Below, in pieces: positions 33,105 through 42,287 of a stretch of 64,000 nucleotides of DNA. The notes below the pieces were generated by a model, which saw only the letters and a program-made list of their open reading frames with translations, was not told the origin of the DNA and made no database searches. A program made the position numbers and the translations under genes. Origin of the DNA: Pascua guehoae (Eukaryota > Basidiomycota > Tremellomycetes > Trichosporonales > Trichosporonaceae). Where the stretch lies: the NCBI GenBank assembly GCA_001600415.1, contig BCJX01000002.1:1-64000 (forward strand), in the 5' to 3' direction. Each line of letters begins with the position of its first letter. Within the stretch, counting starts at the first letter, position 1.

Positions 33105-33207
33105 GTGGGTTTAGCACAGTGGTAGTTGCATCAGATTGCAAGTACGGCTTCTGTTCTGAAGTCGAGCAAACATCTGAGGGTCCCCAGTTCGAACCTGGGA
33201 ACTCACT
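33105..33207 (+). tRNA. tRNA-Cys (GCA), intron-containing
   Basis: The acceptor stem GTGGGTT pairs with AACTCAC. The discriminator base is T, as expected for tRNA-Cys. The anticodon stem is TCAGA/TCTGA with loop TT-GCA-A-A, interrupted by a 30-nt intron after position 37 (33142-33171). The T arm is CCCAG-TTCGAAC-CTGGG. A run of T (gttttt) follows as a Pol III stop. The flanks differ from those of the second copy at 49191. Confidence 0.93.
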
Positions 33208-33578
33208 GTTTTTAACTTTGTCCACTACCTGTGTTGCTGTGTTCCACGTCGCAAAAGCATGGGCAAGTCCGTGCTGCATTTCGCCACTACTGCTTGTAGT
33301 TCTTTTAGTTCTTGCCCTGCGTGTGCCGTCTGCGCTGATTGCGGCTTGTATAGCGTTGCACACCGTACTTCACGTTTGGAAAGGCCATTTCATGCAGATT
33401 ACACAGATCGAATGTGGATGTAACTCAACCGCTGCAAAGACTGTCGATGCACCTCGCACCTCGAAGAAACAGGATGAGGCGGATAGACACAGAAGCGTGA
33501 ATCATCGGCACGCGCTGGCTCACATCGACAATGAATTCATGCCTAGGCTAACAAAGGACACGACCGCCGTATGCCCAA
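33208..33578. other. Spacer after tRNA-Cys
   Basis: About 370 bp between the tRNA gene and the stop of the siderophore synthetase gene. An open plus-strand frame has no domain. Confidence 0.4.
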
Positions 33579-36500
33579 CTATCCCTGGACCTTCGCGGGG
33601 CCTCTTCCCGCGCCATTGAGTAGACCCTCAACTCCCCCGTTCGCGACACTGAGCCCTTTGAACCCAGGGACATAGAGCGGGTTCGGCTGCTCCGTGTAAC
33701 AGTCACCAGCGCTGGGGGTGACTCGCATGGTCAGCAACGCCTTTTGCCTGAGTGTGGGGCCCAAGAGCGCTACAATGTCACCTTCTGCCCGAGCGGCAAG
33801 ATTGGGCCAAGCAGCCGAGAAACGTGCACCGAGTGAAAGGACGCAGTCACGGACGATGCCCCACAGCTCGCCCTCTGTCGCGCCCGTAGCGGTAGACAGT
33901 TCGTGCACGATAGCGAGGAGATTTCCGAAAATGACGGCGTGGGTAAATTTGCCGCGGAGCACGCCAATGTCATCGGTGACAATGATGGAACCTGGGTACG
34001 GGGTAAAGTCGTGGCTGGATGCGCACAGACGACCCGGGTGGACGCGCAGGCCAGCGAAATCGCGCAAGAGCATGCGGGAGAGGCGCATGGGCGCCCCGTT
34101 GGCCCCCGGTCGCACGACCAGGAGTGTGTTCTGGAGGTGGGCCTCAAGTGCGATGCCTGTGCGCCACAGAAGTGGGAGTGTTGCTGACAGCACAAGCTGC
34201 GCATATTGTGTCATGAAACTCGCCGCCGCCGCTCCGAGGTCACCGGCGCTTTGGCCTGCCATGGCATTCACCAGCTCGGCCAGAATAGACTTGCCCGTGA
34301 TCGGCGAGGTGGCAATGAGAGAGCTGCAGCTGATTGCGAGTTCACCGGATTCGATGTAGTCTGCGGGATCGGCGCGAATGACGGCCGACAGACCACGTTC
34401 ACGAGCCGATGCCGCATGTTTACCTTCTGGAGGTACAAAGGCAATGCCGGCGAGCTCTGGAACACATGTCACACAGCCGTCGGTAAGCTGCTCGGTAGAA
34501 AGAATGGTACTGAGCATGGTGGACAGCCGGGGACCATTGCGGGTGCTCGCATGAGAGATGGTTCGCCGGGTTGAAGTCAACTGCACGTCCATGGCGGTCT
34601 TCAGAGCGAGGCGTCGACCGAGGACACCAGGTGTTGAGGTCACAACAGTTCGGGTCGAGACCGTGGGGCGGCAGGAGAGTTGGACCTCAGACAGGATTAC
34701 GATGGCGCCGTCGGCAATCTCACGAGCATACTCGCGAGGGATCACATTCGCTGCCTGCCAAGGGTGTGTGGGGACAAGCTCATAGAGCTTAGGATCAAGC
34801 CCACGGCGGGCCAGTGCCTGCTCAGCCGAACGCACAATGACTGGGTAATGCTCCGCGATGACTTGTCCAACCGAGCGTCCACTCGTGTCTGGGGTGGACA
34901 GCGTGAGGGCGCGCAGCACGGCCACAAGGGGAACGCCAACTGTGGGGTCGCACTCGGGAGCATAGGCCAGGGAGTCGTCTGGCGAGAACCCAGTGCGTGT
35001 TCGTCGGCAAGGATGCACCGGGTGGCCTTCAACGCACAAGACGTCCAGGTCGATTGGGATATCGCTGCGGCTGTGTTCCTTGGCGAGTGTTGCTAGCGCC
35101 GTGGAGGCATTGAGCGCCTGCGCTCGCAGCCGCAAGTGTTCACCGCGCCAACGCCCCACAGCGCGTGCCAGGGCCAAGTTGCACGCCGAGTCCTCCAGCT
35201 CGTGGGCCACGAGGTTCCAGTCGGTCGTATGGCCGTTGATAACCTCGGCGTTCGGGAGAATGCCCTCACTTAACAGCGCCCGATCCTGATCCTTCTGAAC
35301 ATCCGACCGAGCACCATCGAGTTCTCCCAGCCAACGAGTGGCCAGGGCAGGTTCCGTGACGCAGAGATAATCAAACATGCGCTGTTCGACACCGTTGAGC
35401 ATGAATCGTGGCTGTGGGACTGGTGGTGTTGACACTGTGGAGAGTGGATTGGGCGCGTCGACGTAACGCTGGTCGGTAACTAGCCCTTCCAGTCGCATGG
35501 CAAGCAACGTCTTGCGTCGCCAAGGCTCGTGGAGAAGTGCGTATCCGTCATCCAATGTTTCGTCCTGTTCTTGCTTACTCGCCGAAGAACGGGTGAGGTA
35601 CGCGAGCGTTTCGTGCACACACTCACGCACTACGGCCCAGAGGGGCGTCTCGTCGCAAGCTGCGGCAGCAGCCATGGACGTCACGACTTGGCCAAGATGG
35701 TTTCCGAACAGTGGATAGAAGAGCTTGGACCGCAGTGATGCGGCATCGATGGCAATCAGGCCCGTGTCGCCGCCCAGTTCGATCGCATAGCCCCTCCGTG
35801 CAAGGCGATCGGGGAGCACACGTGCACCTCCAAAGTCGCGGACATAGGCACGATGTGGGCGGCCGTTCTTGATCACAATGACGGCGTTCTGAGGGTGAGG
35901 TTCGAGTGCAACACCGTATCGTGACAGCAATGTAAGCAAGGGTGGAATGAATAGCGAGACATGGGCGCGGAGCCAGTCCTCGGCGACTTGCTGCGGCGAG
36001 ATGCTTGGGCTACCTGCAGAGATAGCTTCCTGAAGGAGGTCACCGATGATGGTGTGGTCCGAAAGGGGCGAGCGGGCGAGCAATGCGGCAACAGGCATGC
36101 CCACCTCGTCTGGGCCCATGGTATCCTCAGGGTCCTCGCGAAGAAGCGAGCCCAGAGCACGCTTGCTCCCAGTAAACGCCATACCGGCCAATTCGCGGGC
36201 CGTGGCAAACAGGGGTCGGCCCGACATGTCGGTGCGCGCGAGGTCCATATCACCAGCGACGATGGATGCGATGAGTCGCGACATGCGAGGACCATTGTGG
36301 ACAGACGTCGTTGATACACCACGAATGCACCCTGTCAGCTGCACCTCGAGCGCCGTCTTGACGTGCAGGCCAGTGGAGCCCTCCCTGACCGAGAGGGTGC
36401 GCACAGACATGAGGGGTTTCGCCGGGGCGGTCACGTCGAGAGGAATAAGGGTCTTGTCGGCAAGTGCGGCAGCGTGGAGCTTGGGCAGCGCGTGGTCCAA

Positions 36501-37346
36501 CTGGTGCGGGTGCACGGGAATGAGCACATACCCCGTAGGGTCGATGCCCATCGCAACGAGTTGAGCATGCGCATTCGACGTGGCCAACGGAAATGCCAAC
36601 CGCAGCAGTGCCATGAAGGAATCCGCAGCCCCGTGCGTTTGTGGAAGGATTGTCTTGACAGCGGCAGTCGCGATGGCGCCGCTCTCGCCTTCCGTCCACT
36701 CCTTCTTCACAGCCACGAATCGGAGGCCAAAGCTGGCACCAAACTCGGGGCCGTAGCGCGACGCGTCAGCTGCCGACATGCCGAGCTTGATCTTGGCACA
36801 TGGCGTGAGAGGATGACCATCCACGACACTCTGTTCAAACCCGACGAGGGCGTGCTTGCCGTAGTGGTCAGCTTGCAGGGCGGCAACCAGGGCAGAAAAT
36901 GGCCCGCGGCAGTGGCCGTTTGCTTGGATAAGTGTCTGCAGTCGATGCGCACGCGCCTTTTCCGCTGCGCGAGCGAGGGCCAGACCTCGTACGCTGTCGG
37001 CTATCTCAAGCCGGACCTGGTCCCACGATTGGGCCTTGCCTTCGGTGACAAGATGACGCTGGCAGAGGACATCCAATAGGTCGAGGGGTTTGGTGACCTC
37101 CCCTTGGCCGTCGACAAGGATCGGTGACGCCGAGATGCCGTCTCGACGGCCAGCAGCTGGACCCAAGTGTACGCCCCGGGATGAACACACTGCCAAGTCG
37201 ACGAGATTCTCTGTGACCAAGCACAGGACGAGGCGATCGAGTATGGATCTCTCGGCGGCACAAAACGTCGCACTGTTGTCGAGGGCGTCGGAATCCAAAT
37301 GCTTTCCGCGGGCGTTGCCGTTAGGCAGCATCTTGAGATCAGTCAT
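33579..37346 (-). CDS. Tandem (bimodular) IucA/IucC-family NIS siderophore synthetase
   Basis: One uninterrupted frame of 1255 codons containing two complete NRPS-independent siderophore synthetase modules, about residues 30-640 and 655-1235. These enzymes adenylate a carboxylate (citrate, succinate or 2-oxoglutarate type) and condense it with an amine or alcohol. Module 1 has GHPLTPCAKIKLG (177-189), PVHPHQ (277-282), SVRT (314-317), HNGPR (350-354), EPHPQN (482-487), RDFGG (503-507) and a C-terminal MRLEG...PNPL. Module 2 has GHPVHPCRRTRTG (774-786), THPWQ (860-864), STRT (897-900), RNGPR (936-940), EAHLQN (1068-1073), RDFAG (1095-1099) and MRV...PNPL. Each module departs from the usual GHPxHPxxKxRxG at different positions. 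There is no signal peptide. The family is chiefly bacterial, and in fungi the described case is rhizoferrin synthetase of Mucoromycota. No introns are present, in a region where most genes have several. Horizontal origin is an inference. Confidence 0.93.
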   Translation of the reverse strand: MTDLKMLPNGNARGKHLDSDALDNSATFCAAERSILDRLVLCLVTENLVDLAVCSSRGVHLGPAAGRRDGISASPILVDGQGEVTKPLDLLDVLCQRHLVTEGKAQSWDQVRLEIADSVRGLALARAAEKARAHRLQTLIQANGHCRGPFSALVAALQADHYGKHALVGFEQSVVDGHPLTPCAKIKLGMSAADASRYGPEFGASFGLRFVAVKKEWTEGESGAIATAAVKTILPQTHGAADSFMALLRLAFPLATSNAHAQLVAMGIDPTGYVLIPVHPHQLDHALPKLHAAALADKTLIPLDVTAPAKPLMSVRTLSVREGSTGLHVKTALEVQLTGCIRGVSTTSVHNGPRMSRLIASIVAGDMDLARTDMSGRPLFATARELAGMAFTGSKRALGSLLREDPEDTMGPDEVGMPVAALLARSPLSDHTIIGDLLQEAISAGSPSISPQQVAEDWLRAHVSLFIPPLLTLLSRYGVALEPHPQNAVIVIKNGRPHRAYVRDFGGARVLPDRLARRGYAIELGGDTGLIAIDAASLRSKLFYPLFGNHLGQVVTSMAAAAACDETPLWAVVRECVHETLAYLTRSSASKQEQDETLDDGYALLHEPWRRKTLLAMRLEGLVTDQRYVDAPNPLSTVSTPPVPQPRFMLNGVEQRMFDYLCVTEPALATRWLGELDGARSDVQKDQDRALLSEGILPNAEVINGHTTDWNLVAHELEDSACNLALARAVGRWRGEHLRLRAQALNASTALATLAKEHSRSDIPIDLDVLCVEGHPVHPCRRTRTGFSPDDSLAYAPECDPTVGVPLVAVLRALTLSTPDTSGRSVGQVIAEHYPVIVRSAEQALARRGLDPKLYELVPTHPWQAANVIPREYAREIADGAIVILSEVQLSCRPTVSTRTVVTSTPGVLGRRLALKTAMDVQLTSTRRTISHASTRNGPRLSTMLSTILSTEQLTDGCVTCVPELAGIAFVPPEGKHAASARERGLSAVIRADPADYIESGELAISCSSLIATSPITGKSILAELVNAMAGQSAGDLGAAAASFMTQYAQLVLSATLPLLWRTGIALEAHLQNTLLVVRPGANGAPMRLSRMLLRDFAGLRVHPGRLCASSHDFTPYPGSIIVTDDIGVLRGKFTHAVIFGNLLAIVHELSTATGATEGELWGIVRDCVLSLGARFSAAWPNLAARAEGDIVALLGPTLRQKALLTMRVTPSAGDCYTEQPNPLYVPGFKGLSVANGGVEGLLNGAGRGPAKVQG

Positions 37347-37805
37347 TGCGCAGACGCGTTCGATGGGCTACTTGGCAGCGGCGACGAGGGAGAACGAAAG
37401 GCGCAATGAAGGCGGCGTTCGATACCGATGTCTCCAGCTTAAGTGTTGCACGGCGTGGGGCAGGTGATGCGGCCGTTGCGTGTTGCCGTGGAATAGGTGT
37501 GTCAGGATTGGTGGGACACAGGAGGGACCCGAGAGCAACAGTGGTGCGAAGCACGATTCAGAAGCGCGCGAATCAAGGAAGTTGATGGCTCCAGGTTTCA
37601 ATGTGGTCGTGGGAAGCAAGTGGCTGGCTCTTCCACTCGGCCGAAACACTTCTCAGCATGCGTCCGAGTTCCAGCAACGCCTCTGGCCTCTGGGGGTCGC
37701 TGTGCGCCATTTGTAAGTGCCACCGCACAGACTCTGCACATCACTCTGGATCAGAGGCTCTGAAGGTCAGAGACAGAGGACGTTGATCGTGACGGCAGTC
37801 GGTCC

Positions 37806-37866
37806 AGTGAGTATCGGCCCGCAGAGTATCGGCGCGCAGAGTGTCGGCAGTAGAGTATCATCGGCA
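37806..37866. repeat. Short minisatellite upstream of NIS synthetase
   Basis: Four imperfect copies of a unit reading about GCAGAGTATCGGCCC (variants AGTATCGGCCC, GAGTATCGGCGC, GAGTGTCGGCAG, GAGTATCATCGGC). It lies 460-520 bp upstream of the synthetase start. Confidence 0.6.
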
Positions 37867-38578
37867 ACTACAGCTGGACACACGTCAGTGCAGGGGCTTT
37901 GGTTGAGGCGTACCGAAGACATGGGAACTTGATGGCTCACGGCTGCAGGTGCGAAGCGCACAGATACTTTCCACGTGATCTTCTGCGGACCGCAGCAGCG
38001 CACATGGTGACAATCCTGGGTTGGTTACACACTCGATCGCGCACGGTTGAGCCTCGTCTGTGGAATGGTAAGAAACTTTCCGTGGACGTGGAAAGGGGAG
38101 GGCATCCGCCGGGCCGCCGTCTTCGTGGACCAGCACAGCGTTGGCATGTTGGCAGATCCTGAACGGGACACCTCAAAGTTCCGAGCTAGGCCCGAGCTAG
38201 GCCCCACTGACGCCGATTGTAGTTTTGCGTTGAGGTCATCCGGTCCGTCACCGTGGTTGACTCACAATTGACGTCTTTGGTTGAGAGATAGTCTACATTG
38301 AGCCGACGGGAATGTCGGGGATGGTGTGGGCCCAGCCGACATGCGTCGACACCACCCATAAATCAGAATTCTCGCAGACGATGAGTCGCGCTTGTCGTTG
38401 TGGAATAAAGCGCTTGTATGTCCGTGAACAAGCCTCGGTGGGCGGGAAGTTCATTGCGGCGGCTGTCATACACCAGGGTGAGGATCTGTGGCCATCGTCG
38501 AAGCGAATCGTCGTCGAACCGCTTGAGGCAGGGGCCTTGTCCAAGCCTAACGAGCCCCCGACATGCGCATCCTCGACA

Positions 38579-38594
38579 GGGGGGGGGGGGGGGG
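38579..38594. repeat. Homopolymer G16 tract
   Basis: Sixteen consecutive G bases on the plus strand in the divergent intergenic region. Its length is likely variable between isolates and error-prone in sequencing. Confidence 0.85.
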
Positions 38595-39394
38595 TATACT
38601 TGGAGCAGGGCGGGTTCGGTTGCGGCAGGGCCCACGCGTTGATTACTTCAGTTTGCACGTCATGGATGAGTGTACCTGGGACTCGGGACAGTGACGTGGA
38701 GGAGCGCGGAGTGGGGGGGTGATGGCCCTGTACCTGTCAACGTCGCATCAATTCGCAGGTGGAAGTAACGATGTGAGTGGCAATGCTTGTAGCCGGTCCA
38801 TTGCCGGTCTGTGTACCGTTCGTGCTGGTCTTATATTGATCCAGATCCAGCTGGTCTGGCCATATCATGAACAAGACTGGGAGCGCGGTAAGTTGGCGCA
38901 GCGCAGCAAGTCTTGCCTTCTTAGTCAGCGATCAGCGACGAGACCAGATTCTTGCAAGAAGTATACCCACTATTGTAATAGACAAGGCATGACCTCGCAG
39001 AGTAATGTCTGAGCCGCTGAGGCGCAGCCCCGGCTCCACACTGATGGCTGGCGGTGGTGCGGTCCCAGTGCCCATTGGGAGGGAGACGTATCATTGTCTT
39101 ACGGGATTTCCCGGAGGCGCGGCATGGGCGGTGCATATAGTTGTGCATGGCGACAACGGCAGTATGTGGGGAGATGCATGGTGTGTATTGGCAAGTGAAG
39201 CTGCCGGAGGGTTGTTTTGCAATGTGTGTGGAGAGGTGTCGAGTGGAACGAGTTGTTGTCGAGTTGAAATGTCCGTGTCGAGCTCGAGTCGAGCAGTTCC
39301 CTTGCTGACGTCTTTTGGTCACGTGATTCACAACATGTGCAGGGGCCATATGGGCCCAACCCCAACTCCAATGTCGCCATCTACCCACTTCACC

Positions 39395-40189
39395 ATGTCC
39401 ATCGTACGCCAAACAGACTTGTCCTCCGTCACCATTGATTCTGCTGCAGCGGTGTACAATGAGTCCTTCAACGTGCGCACGTTTTATGTCTTGCGGGCTC
39501 TCTGGGGCGACATGCCAGCGAGCGAAGTGGACCCGATCCAATTGCTCCAGTTCAAGCAGTTTGCCTACCGCGCCATGCGCAACCACGAACTGTATTTCGC
39601 ATACTTGAACGGCTCCCAAGATCCTGGAGCTATCATGGTCCTCAAGCCACCCCGCGGGGATGGCGAGTCTCCAAGGTGTGCCCGAGGAGCCAGACTACTG
39701 AACTCAACTGACGGACTCTGCAGCGAAGAGACACCTTACGATGCCGAGTTCAATGCCCTTGTTCCACCAGATGTGACTGCGCGATCCGACGAAGTGAGTA
39801 TTGTCATAAACATTGCTGACGGCCAGTTGGACGTGCACAGAGCAGCCATAAAGTCGTCGTCGTGGGGACCCGAAGACAAGCTCAACTATCACATCTCCTA
39901 TTTGGCTACTGCGCCATCCGCACAACGACGAGGGCTGGCCTCCCGCCTCATAAAGATGGCTCTGAACCGCGCGAGGAATGAGGGAAGGGAGGTGTCTCTT
40001 ACGACCCACAATGCGGAGAACGTCAGTGCGGGTATTCGATCCGTTCTAACCTCCCAGGCCCAGTTCTACGCACGACACGGCTTCAAGGTCAAGGGTTACG
40101 CAGAATGGAACATTGACTCGACGCCATTTACTTGGTGGTGTCTCACCACAGACATGGCGGGAAAGGGCGAGAGCAGCGCAGGTCAATGA
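39395..40189 (+). CDS. GNAT-family N-acetyltransferase
   Basis: Transfers an acetyl or acyl group from acyl-CoA to an amine. It has 225 residues after removing introns at 39676-39723 (48 nt), 39794-39826 (33 nt) and 40022-40057 (36 nt). All three are multiples of three without stops, so the unspliced frame is also open. Spliced, the protein has the GNAT core 'LNYHISYLATAPSAQRRGLASRLI' (motif A with Q-x-x-G-x-A) and 'NAENAQFYARHGFKV' (motif B). The family-like junctions confirm that the introns are real. The start at 39395 (MSIVRQTD) is preferred over the open extension back to 39005, which looks like a promoter. It is divergent from the NIS synthetase gene. Siderophore pathways often use a GNAT enzyme, but this one has no IucB-specific feature I can name, so the link is only positional. 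Confidence 0.85.
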   Translation: MSIVRQTDLSSVTIDSAAAVYNESFNVRTFYVLRALWGDMPASEVDPIQLLQFKQFAYRAMRNHELYFAYLNGSQDPGAIMVLKPPRGDGESPRCARGARLLNSTDGLCSEETPYDAEFNALVPPDVTARSDEVSIVINIADGQLDVHRAAIKSSSWGPEDKLNYHISYLATAPSAQRRGLASRLIKMALNRARNEGREVSLTTHNAENVSAGIRSVLTSQAQFYARHGFKVKGYAEWNIDSTPFTWWCLTTDMAGKGESSAGQ

Positions 40190-40454
40190 TATAGGCGTGT
40201 TTGGGGGAGGAGCGGATCCCAAACGGGGCGAATGTCAGAGGGGTATGATCGGAACACTGATACGGGGACCCTTTGGAACCCTTCGCATGCCCACTCTCGG
40301 AGTTAGATTGACCTTGGATGTTGTACGTCTCCATGTCACTCCCGTATCACACGCACAACGGGATCAAGAGCGGTTCCATATCGTTAACGTTGCATCATCT
40401 TATTGTACGCTGCTGAACCACCCATTCGCGATTGAACCACTCCAAGCCTACTTT

Positions 40455-41790
40455 CTACTTTCCAAGCGAGTCGTAGAACGCCCTCTCCAGCTCGTTGAAC
40501 GCTAAGTCAAACGGCTCATTGGGGACACCAAATGCAAACAGCTGGGTGGTGAACACGCCCTGTCATGTCAGGCTGTATTTCGACTCAACGTCTCTCCTCA
40601 GGTACTCACAGTTACACCGGTGGTGGGGTCCAACCAGTAAAAGGTCTTGTAGATGCCCTCCCACCACATGCTGTCCTTCTTTCGACCGTGGGGGCTGTCG
40701 ACGGTGCAGACAAAGCCACCAAGGGAGTGCGTGAGGTGGCCGCTATCGATGAGGCTGGGGTCAATGTGAGGGACAAAGCGGGCAAAGTCCAATTGTCCCT
40801 TGAAAGTTCCCTCGGGCGCCTCAGGAAGCTGGTTGGTGAACAGCAGCTTGAACGACTCGGGCGAGATGAGCCCGCCCGGCTGGGCGGAAGCCATGACACC
40901 CTGGAGTACGCGCAAGTAGTCGCGTGCGGTGCCATACAGACCAGCGCCACCAGATGCCTGGCCCTTGGCGGACCCGGGTGTGCAGTCGCGAATACCGGGG
41001 AAGACGATGAGCTTGTGGTCGGCCGGATCGTGCGTGACGACCTGCTGGAGGTGCTCATAGGCAGCGTCCTTGGGGTAGAACGTAAGGGTTGTCGCACCGA
41101 CCGGCTTAAAGACGTGCTCCTGGAAGTAGTCTTCGAGAGACTGGCCCGTAATGCGCTCAATGAGGATGCCCGTCCAGTCAAGGCCAAGAGAGTAGTTCCA
41201 ACCCTCTCCGCCTTCAAAGATGAGGGGCAGCTCAAACGACTTGACCGTGAGGTCGGTGGAAATGACGGTGCTGGCATTGTTCAACTTGACCCACTCGCCA
41301 AGGAGGGGGACCATGACGTCGTAGCCGGTGCCGTTGGTATGCGTGAGCAAGTGGCGGAGAGTGATCTGTTTGGTGGCCTTGTGTTGGACCGCCTTTCCAT
41401 CCTCGATGGCTGTCAGAATTGGCCGCCCAGCTCGGGGAGGTGCTTTGCAATGATTGCGGGGTCATCCAAGGTGAGCTTGCCTGCCTCGACGAGCTGTAGT
41501 GCGGCGAGAGTCACCACAAGCTTGGTCATGCTCATGAGCTGGAGAACTCGTGTGTCAGTAACAGTGATGGATATCCTCGTCTTACCAGTGTCCTCGTCAA
41601 TCTGGCCCTTGTCTGGCTGGCCAAACACCTTGTCTCCCTCGGCCTTGAAGTAGATCGGCGCAGCCTTGGGGTCGGCTGTCGCGATTGCAAACGTCGCCGC
41701 GGGGATGAGGCCCGAGTCGACATGCCTCTTGAGAATGCCGTCGAGCTTGGCCTTTGTTTCAGCGGACACGGTTGGTGGTGAGGTAGTCAT
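40455..41790 (-). CDS. Beta-lactamase-like serine hydrolase/esterase (class C fold), apparent frameshift
   Basis: Serine hydrolase of the beta-lactamase/EstB/LovD type. The catalytic S-x-x-K is in 'LQLMSMTKLVVTLAALQ', the Tyr in 'GWNYSLGLDWTGILIERITG', and 'LRHLLTHTNGTGYDV' is the conserved segment between them. The C-terminus is 'KDSMWWEGIYKTFYWLDPTTGVT', joined to 'GVFTTQLFAFG' by an intron with GTGAGT and CTGACATGACAG. The 39-nt first intron is in frame. At about 41425-41428 the reading frame must shift by one base ('PELG' to 'RPILTAIEDG') with no GT or AG nearby to allow an intron. Either one base is missing from the run of G/C bases or the copy is damaged. The start is at 41790, or 41826 with MNGLPASSQPRA added. 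No signal peptide. Substrate unknown. Confidence 0.75.
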
Positions 41791-41905
41791 TGCGCGGGGT
41801 TGGGAAGACGCGGGGAGACCATTCACTGCTTCCTTAAGAGGCTGTTTTTAGCTTGTATCGTTGGCTGCTAGTGATGCGGGGCCGCGCGTGATTGGGGGAG
41901 GGGGC

Positions 41906-41922
41906 GGGGGGGGGGGGGGGGG
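41906..41922. repeat. Homopolymer G17 tract
   Basis: Seventeen G bases just upstream of the beta-lactamase-like gene, in the interval between it and the thioesterase gene. A second long G run like the one at 38579. Confidence 0.85.
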
Positions 41923-42287
41923 AATGGCGGCAACCCATGTCCCCGTGACAAACCTGCATTCATTGATACTGTCAATAAAGCACTTGTGTGTGGGGGCTCC
42001 GGGGCCCGATGTTGATCGGAGGTCGCCGTCGCCGACAAACCCATCCATCGGCACTCTGGTCGGTAATCGGGTAGAGCGACAGACCGAGCACCAAGCAAGT
42101 GGGCAAACGCCAGGATAGCCCTGACGTCACAAGATGGCCCGGCTACTGGTCTTTTCTTCCCCACAGCCCCCGTCTCAGCGTGTTCGCTCGCTCGTTTCAC
42201 AACGTTGGCCAACACATCCACTCTTCAACCCCCCGTGCCCACCAGTAGGCCCACACAACGTTGACCCACACACATCTTCTCCGAGCC

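Larger units (their letters stand above)
37347..39394. other. Divergent intergenic region, NIS synthetase / GNAT
   Basis: A 2-kb region between divergently transcribed genes. It holds a short tandem repeat (37806-37866) and a G16 tract (38579-38594). Two overlapping frames near 38290-38720 lack domains. I saw no ATCWGATAA-type iron-GATA site. A weak AGATAG is at about 38284-38289. Confidence 0.45.

Noticed and set aside
34989..35096. Possibility that the NIS frame is two adjacent genes
   Set aside because: The 1255-codon frame is continuous through the linker, with no stop and no clear second start or promoter between modules.
39005..39394. Upstream extension of the GNAT frame
   Set aside because: The frame is open by chance through the promoter. 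Its residues lack family likeness, and the Met at 39395 with a CACC context fits better.
40565..41653. 362-codon plus-strand open frame
   Set aside because: Antisense shadow of the beta-lactamase-like gene. No domain.
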